This document shows, in pieces, positions 60,392-64,000 of a DNA stretch of 64,000 bases (position 1 is the first letter of the stretch; each line of letters begins with the position of its first letter). The notes under the pieces were generated by a model, which did not search any database, was not told where the DNA came from, and saw only the letters and a list, made by a program, of their open reading frames with translations. Origin of the DNA: Bacteroides sp. An322 (GTDB lineage: Bacteria; Bacteroidota; Bacteroidia; Bacteroidales; Bacteroidaceae); the NCBI RefSeq assembly GCF_002161765.1, contig NZ_NFIN01000005.1, positions 1-64,000 on the forward strand. Direction: 5' to 3'. Made by a program: the position numbers and the translations under genes.

Positions 60392-60399
60392 TATATTTG
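60392..60399 (+). promoter_or_regulatory. -7 box of the CvfB-like gene
   Basis: TATATTTG matches TAnnTTTG and lies 17 bases before the ATG at 60417. Confidence 0.55.
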
Positions 60400-60416
60400 T
60401 ACCAAAATTGTTTTTT

Positions 60417-61262
60417 ATGAGTCATATACGGTTAGGAAAATACAATCAGTTGGAAGTTGTGAAGGAAGTAGACTTCGGTGTTTATTTGAATGGTGATGAG
60501 GACGGTGAAATCTTGTTGCCCAAGCGATACGTGCCCGAAGGGTGTGTGCCGGGCGATATGCTGAATGTGTTCATCTATTTGGATATGGATGAACGGTTGG
60601 TGGCTACAACCCTGCAACCGTACGCTCAGGTTGGCGAGTTCGCTTGTCTGGAAGTGGCATGGGTCAACCAGTTCGGGGCGTTCTTGAATTGGGGGCTTAT
60701 GAAAGACTTGTTTGTGCCTTATCGGGAACAGAAGGCAAAGATGGTAAAGGGCGGCAAATACATAGTCTATGTGTACATTGACGAGGAAAGCTATCGTATC
60801 GTAGCTTCTGCCAAGGTGGAACATTTTTTGTCGAAAGAGCGTCCGGAGTATGAAGCCGGCGAAGAAGTGGATGTCTTGGTATGGCAACGTACAGATTTGG
60901 GCTACAAGGTGATTGTGGATAATAAGTTTAGCGGTATGATTTATCATAACGAAGTGTTCCAGCCGTTAAGCCCGGGAAAATGCCTGCAGGCTTATATCAA
61001 ACAAGTGCGCGAAGACGGAAAGATTGATTTGGCTTTACAGAAAGCCGGTTTTGAAAAGGTAGATGATTTTGCGGAAACGTTGCTTCAATACATTGAGGCT
61101 CAGGGCGGGTTTACCACCATGAACGACAAGACCGAGGCGGCTGTAATCTATAATACGTTTGGCGTAAGCAAGAAAACATTCAAGAAAGCGGTCGGCGATT
61201 TATATAAGAAACGTTTGATTATGTTGGAAGAAGGAGGTATCCGGATTGTTCCGCAAGACTGA
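60417..61262 (+). CDS. CvfB-type S1-domain RNA-binding protein
   Basis: 281 residues from ATG 60417 (MSHIRLGKYNQLEV). Three S1-like domains are visible: residues 1-60 (DFGVYLNGDEDGEILLPKRY), 70-130 (VAWVNQFGAFLNWGLMKDLFVPY), and 145-215 (VLVWQRTDLGYKVIVDNKFSGMIY). A C-terminal winged helix (225-280, TEAAVIYNTFGVSKKTFKKAV) follows. CvfB binds RNA and affects virulence gene expression in Staphylococcus; here the role is unknown. A 21-bp inverted repeat directly after the stop separates it from convergent pfkA. Confidence 0.9.
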   Translation: MSHIRLGKYNQLEVVKEVDFGVYLNGDEDGEILLPKRYVPEGCVPGDMLNVFIYLDMDERLVATTLQPYAQVGEFACLEVAWVNQFGAFLNWGLMKDLFVPYREQKAKMVKGGKYIVYVYIDEESYRIVASAKVEHFLSKERPEYEAGEEVDVLVWQRTDLGYKVIVDNKFSGMIYHNEVFQPLSPGKCLQAYIKQVREDGKIDLALQKAGFEKVDDFAETLLQYIEAQGGFTTMNDKTEAAVIYNTFGVSKKTFKKAVGDLYKKRLIMLEEGGIRIVPQD

Positions 61263-61263
61263 T

Positions 61264-61326
61264 AAAATTGAGAATTGAAAATTATCCATGCGGCATCGCA
61301 ATTTTTAATTTTCAATTCTCAATTTT
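61264..61326. repeat. Perfect 21-bp inverted repeat with tgcggcatcg core
   Basis: Positions 61264-61284 are exactly complementary to 61306-61326 (words aattgagaattgaaaatta and complement). The loop contains tgcggcatcg (61289-61298), the core also found at 56349-56358. It sits between the convergent cvfB-like and pfkA genes and may terminate both. Confidence 0.88.
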
Positions 61327-61334
61327 CAATTTAT

Positions 61335-62315
61335 TTAGATGGACAATTCATGAAGCACGTTCACCAGTTCACGGTCGATAGGCTTATCGTTCTTAATGGC
61401 TTTGCTGAATGGAACATATACGATTTGGTCGTTTTCGATACCAATCATTACGTTGCGTTGTCCTTCCATCAGAGCTTGGATGCTGGCTACACCCATACGG
61501 CTGGCGATGATACGGTCGTGTGCCGTGGGGCTTCCTCCGCGTTGCAAGTGACCCAATATAGTGACACGTACATCGTATTGCGGATATTCGTTCTTCACAC
61601 GTTCGGCATAGTGCATGGCTCCTCCGGTGATTTCACTTTCGGCAACAAGCACGATGGAGCTGCTCTTCGACTTGCGGAATCCGTTTTTGATGAACTCTTC
61701 CAATTGGTCTACTTCCGTATTAAACTCAGGGATAATAGCAGCTTCGGCTCCTGCGGCGATGGCGCCATTCAAAGCAAGGAATCCGGCATCACGTCCCATC
61801 ACTTCTACGAAGAAAAGACGCTCGTGTGAGGTAGCTGTGTCGCGGATTTTATCTACGGCATCCAGGATTGTATTCAATGCGGTATCATAACCGATGGTTG
61901 TATCTGTTCCGTATAAGTCATTGTCGATGGTTCCGGGCAAGCCGATGCAAGGAATGTCGTATTCTTGAGCCAACAAGCGTGCTCCGGTCAGCGAACCGTC
62001 TCCTCCGATGACAATCAAAGCATCGATTTCTTCACGTTGCATGGTTTCGTATGCAATCTTACGTCCTTCTGGAGTCTTGAATTCCTGGCAACGTGCTGTC
62101 TTCAGGATGGTTCCTCCTTGCTGGATGATGTTGCTTACATTTTGTGTTTTGAATTCTTGGATTTCTCCTGTAATCAAGCCTTTGTATCCTCTGTAGATGC
62201 CTTTTACTCTCAGTCCGTTATAAATGGCTGAACGTGTCACAGCACGGATAGCTGCGTTCATACCCGGGGCATCGCCTCCCGAAGTCAGAATACCAATACA
62301 TTTAATAGTTCCCAT
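61335..62315 (-). CDS. pfkA: ATP-dependent 6-phosphofructokinase
   Basis: 326 residues. The ATP site is [17 protein letters not shown], the catalytic Asp motif [21 protein letters not shown], and [14 protein letters not shown] and [17 protein letters not shown] are present. The Gly rather than Asp after GGD at the ATP loop is the ATP-using (not pyrophosphate-using) pattern. It commits fructose 6-phosphate to glycolysis. It is monocistronic; the upstream gene ispH is 50 bases away. Confidence 0.96.
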   Translation of the reverse strand: MGTIKCIGILTSGGDAPGMNAAIRAVTRSAIYNGLRVKGIYRGYKGLITGEIQEFKTQNVSNIIQQGGTILKTARCQEFKTPEGRKIAYETMQREEIDALIVIGGDGSLTGARLLAQEYDIPCIGLPGTIDNDLYGTDTTIGYDTALNTILDAVDKIRDTATSHERLFFVEVMGRDAGFLALNGAIAAGAEAAIIPEFNTEVDQLEEFIKNGFRKSKSSSIVLVAESEITGGAMHYAERVKNEYPQYDVRVTILGHLQRGGSPTAHDRIIASRMGVASIQALMEGQRNVMIGIENDQIVYVPFSKAIKNDKPIDRELVNVLHELSI

Positions 62316-62365
62316 AAAAAAATGTCATTCGTTAATTATCGTATGTGGCAAAGGTATTAAAAATC

Positions 62366-63289
62366 TCATGTACAAGCAAATGTATTACCTTCTATTTTTA
62401 TGTTTTTTGTTATCGAAAGAATGGCGTCCTTGCATGCTTCCATCAGCCATTTCGGAGTGGATGTCGCTCCGCAAATGCCTATCGAGTGCGCTTCGTGCAA
62501 TAAAAGCGGGTCTATTTCTTCCGGTTTGTCAATCTGATACGAGTTCGGATTGACTTTATGGCATTCTTGGAAAAGTATTTTGCCGTTCGAACTTTTGTGT
62601 CCGCATACGAAGAATACCAAATCGTGTGCGGAGGCAAACTTGCGTATTTCGGGCATACGGTTTGCCACTTGCCGGCAAATGGTGTCATAATATTGGAAAG
62701 TGGTAGGGGGGACGATATGTGCCTGAATGTAGGCAACTATTTCCCTGAATTCATCGAGTGATTTGGTGGTTTGCGAATACAGGCGGATGTGCTTGGTGAA
62801 ATCCAGCCGTTTGGCTTCTTCCAAATTCTCGATGACGATAGCTTTCCCGTTGGTTTGCCCTACTAACCCCAAGACTTCGGCATGCCCGTTCTTTCCGAAT
62901 ATGACGATTTGCTTGTCTTTCCCGTCCGGGCTTTCTGTATCAAATTCCTGCTTGATGCGTTTTTGCAGGCGCAGGACTACAGGGCAGGTGGCGTCGATGA
63001 TTTCTATATTGTTCTCCCGTGCTTGTTGGTAGGTTTGGGGAGGTTCGCCGTGGGCTCTGAGCAATACTTTCACGTGGTTAAGCCGAGCGAATCTTTCATG
63101 GTCGATGGTGATAAGTCCGAGTTCTTTCAGCCGTTCGCATTCTTGTCCGTTGTGTACGATGTCGCCCAGGCAATATAAGGTGTCTCCTTTCGCCAGTTCT
63201 TCTTCGGCTTTCTTGATAGCGGTGGTCACCCCGAAGCAGAAGCCGGAACTTTCGTCGATTTCCACTTGTTTTTCGTTCGGTTCCATCAT
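62366..63289 (-). CDS. ispH: 4-hydroxy-3-methylbut-2-enyl diphosphate reductase
   Basis: Last step of the MEP isoprenoid pathway, giving IPP and DMAPP. The 307-residue protein carries the three iron-sulfur Cys: C18 in [18 protein letters not shown], the central [11 protein letters not shown], and [16 protein letters not shown] near the end; the catalytic Glu lies in the conserved central region. The first of two ATGs (63289) overlaps the cmk stop codon, so cmk and ispH are translated together. Confidence 0.95.
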   Translation of the reverse strand: MMEPNEKQVEIDESSGFCFGVTTAIKKAEEELAKGDTLYCLGDIVHNGQECERLKELGLITIDHERFARLNHVKVLLRAHGEPPQTYQQARENNIEIIDATCPVVLRLQKRIKQEFDTESPDGKDKQIVIFGKNGHAEVLGLVGQTNGKAIVIENLEEAKRLDFTKHIRLYSQTTKSLDEFREIVAYIQAHIVPPTTFQYYDTICRQVANRMPEIRKFASAHDLVFFVCGHKSSNGKILFQECHKVNPNSYQIDKPEEIDPLLLHEAHSIGICGATSTPKWLMEACKDAILSITKNIKIEGNTFACT

Positions 63290-63975
63290 TGGGCTACGTG
63301 TTTGTATTGGTTAATCAGCCATTCTTTTTGTTCCGTAAGAGTCATATTGCTATTGTCCAACAAGATGGCATCATCCGCTTTGCGCAACGGACTGACTTCT
63401 CTTGTCTGGTCGATGCGGTCCCGCTCTTCCACGTTATGCAGGATGTCTTCGTACGATGCGTGTTGTCCTTTGGCTTGTAATTCGTCATACCGGCGTTGGG
63501 CGCGGATTTCGGGAGATGCGGTGACGAATATCTTCAGTTCCGCATCGGGGAATACCGTAGTGCCGATATCCCGTCCGTCCATGACAATGCCTTTTTCCTT
63601 GCCCATTTCTTGTTGCTGGCGTACCAGTGCCTCGCGCACAAAGCCGAGTGCAGCTACAGGGCTGACCTTCGAAGAAACCTCCAACGTGCGGATTTGGTTT
63701 TCCACGTCTTTTCCGTTCAGGTAAGTACGGGGAAGAGAGGTTGTTGGGTCCAGCCGGAAAGAAATGTGTATTTGGCTGATGTCCCGTTTCAGTTCATCGG
63801 TCTTTATTTCACCTTCCGGACTGAAGAGTCCGTGCTCGATGCAATAAAGGGTTACGGCACGGTACATGGCTCCGCTATCTATATAGATGTAGCCGATTTC
63901 TTTCGCCAGGTCTTTTGCCATGGTGCTTTTTCCGCACGACGAAAATCCGTCGATGGCAATGGTTATCTTTTTCAT
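63286..63975 (-). CDS. cmk: Cytidylate kinase
   Basis: 229 residues. It phosphorylates CMP and dCMP. P-loop [20 protein letters not shown], then [12 protein letters not shown] for nucleotide binding, and the CMP-binding insert and [22 protein letters not shown] are visible. [20 protein letters not shown]-like [18 protein letters not shown] is the LID. Its stop overlaps the ispH start. The promoter lies outside the window or in the last 25 bases, so upstream context is not visible. Confidence 0.95.
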   Translation of the reverse strand: MKKITIAIDGFSSCGKSTMAKDLAKEIGYIYIDSGAMYRAVTLYCIEHGLFSPEGEIKTDELKRDISQIHISFRLDPTTSLPRTYLNGKDVENQIRTLEVSSKVSPVAALGFVREALVRQQQEMGKEKGIVMDGRDIGTTVFPDAELKIFVTASPEIRAQRRYDELQAKGQHASYEDILHNVEERDRIDQTREVSPLRKADDAILLDNSNMTLTEQKEWLINQYKHVAQ

Positions 63976-64000
63976 CTTTTTCTTTTGCTTTGTGATTTGG

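Noticed and set aside
1-64000. tRNA, rRNA or insertion sequence
   Set aside because: I looked for cloverleaf arms with a CCA end, rRNA-like stretches and transposase motifs, and saw none that held up; a tRNAscan and IS search would be decisive.

Overview
The window is a chromosomal segment of a Bacteroidaceae-type organism (Bacteroides/Phocaeicola-like). The reasons are the trp operon order trpB-E-G-D-C-F-A, the many Bacteroidetes-type promoters (-7 box TAnnTTTG, sometimes with TTTG or TTG about 20 bp upstream), the rarity of Shine-Dalgarno sites, and families such as PCMD, HU-HIG and FtsX-type tandem permeases. I recognise no rRNA, tRNA, CRISPR array or insertion sequence.

Layout. 1-7.5 kb: complete tryptophan operon on the minus strand, preceded by a leader peptide gene with tandem Trp codons (7347-7397) and a terminator, which together form a classical ribosome-mediated attenuator. 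7.5-10.8 kb: HdeD-like membrane protein, AAA ATPase, an HU-like DNA-binding protein with a 22-bp tandem repeat in its leader, a coupled 29-residue membrane peptide, and a STAS-like protein. 11.1-17.2 kb: a strongly AT-rich accessory cassette encoding a WYL regulator, a histidine-kinase-like ATPase whose N-terminal half resembles a type I restriction specificity domain, a receiver domain fused to a HEPN-like domain, and an 894-residue zinc-ribbon protein. It looks like an unclassified phosphorelay-type defence or stress system and is the most novel part of the window. 17.2-22.9 kb: DUF1848 protein, AraC regulator, esterase, small envelope proteins (holin-like, YtxH), SPOR lipoprotein and PCMD protein.

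23-30 kb: core genes (ruvX, def with an overlapping TPR gene, thrS-infC-rpmI-rplT). 30.4-44.1 kb: flavodoxin/ferredoxin protein, an NtrB/NtrC-like two-component pair, a sigma-54-type promoter with two upstream dyads, the TolC/HlyD/ABC export operon it probably drives, and a thioredoxin-fold lipoprotein. 44-64 kb: nuclease, AlaX-like editing protein, trmB, Mrp ATPase, tricorn-like protease, asd, antiporter, tcdA, lolD, hydrolase with AraC regulator, endonuclease/phosphatase-fold protein, cvfB-like, pfkA, ispH and cmk.

A second theme is intergenic: several families of inverted-repeat elements with recurring arms (cgcagatt, accacagagg, aacacagaggcacgg, cgcagagacgc) occur between genes, sometimes nested, and in two cases encode the C-terminal residues of Trp enzymes. 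Motif positions were read by eye. Family assignments rest on recognised motifs, not on database searches.
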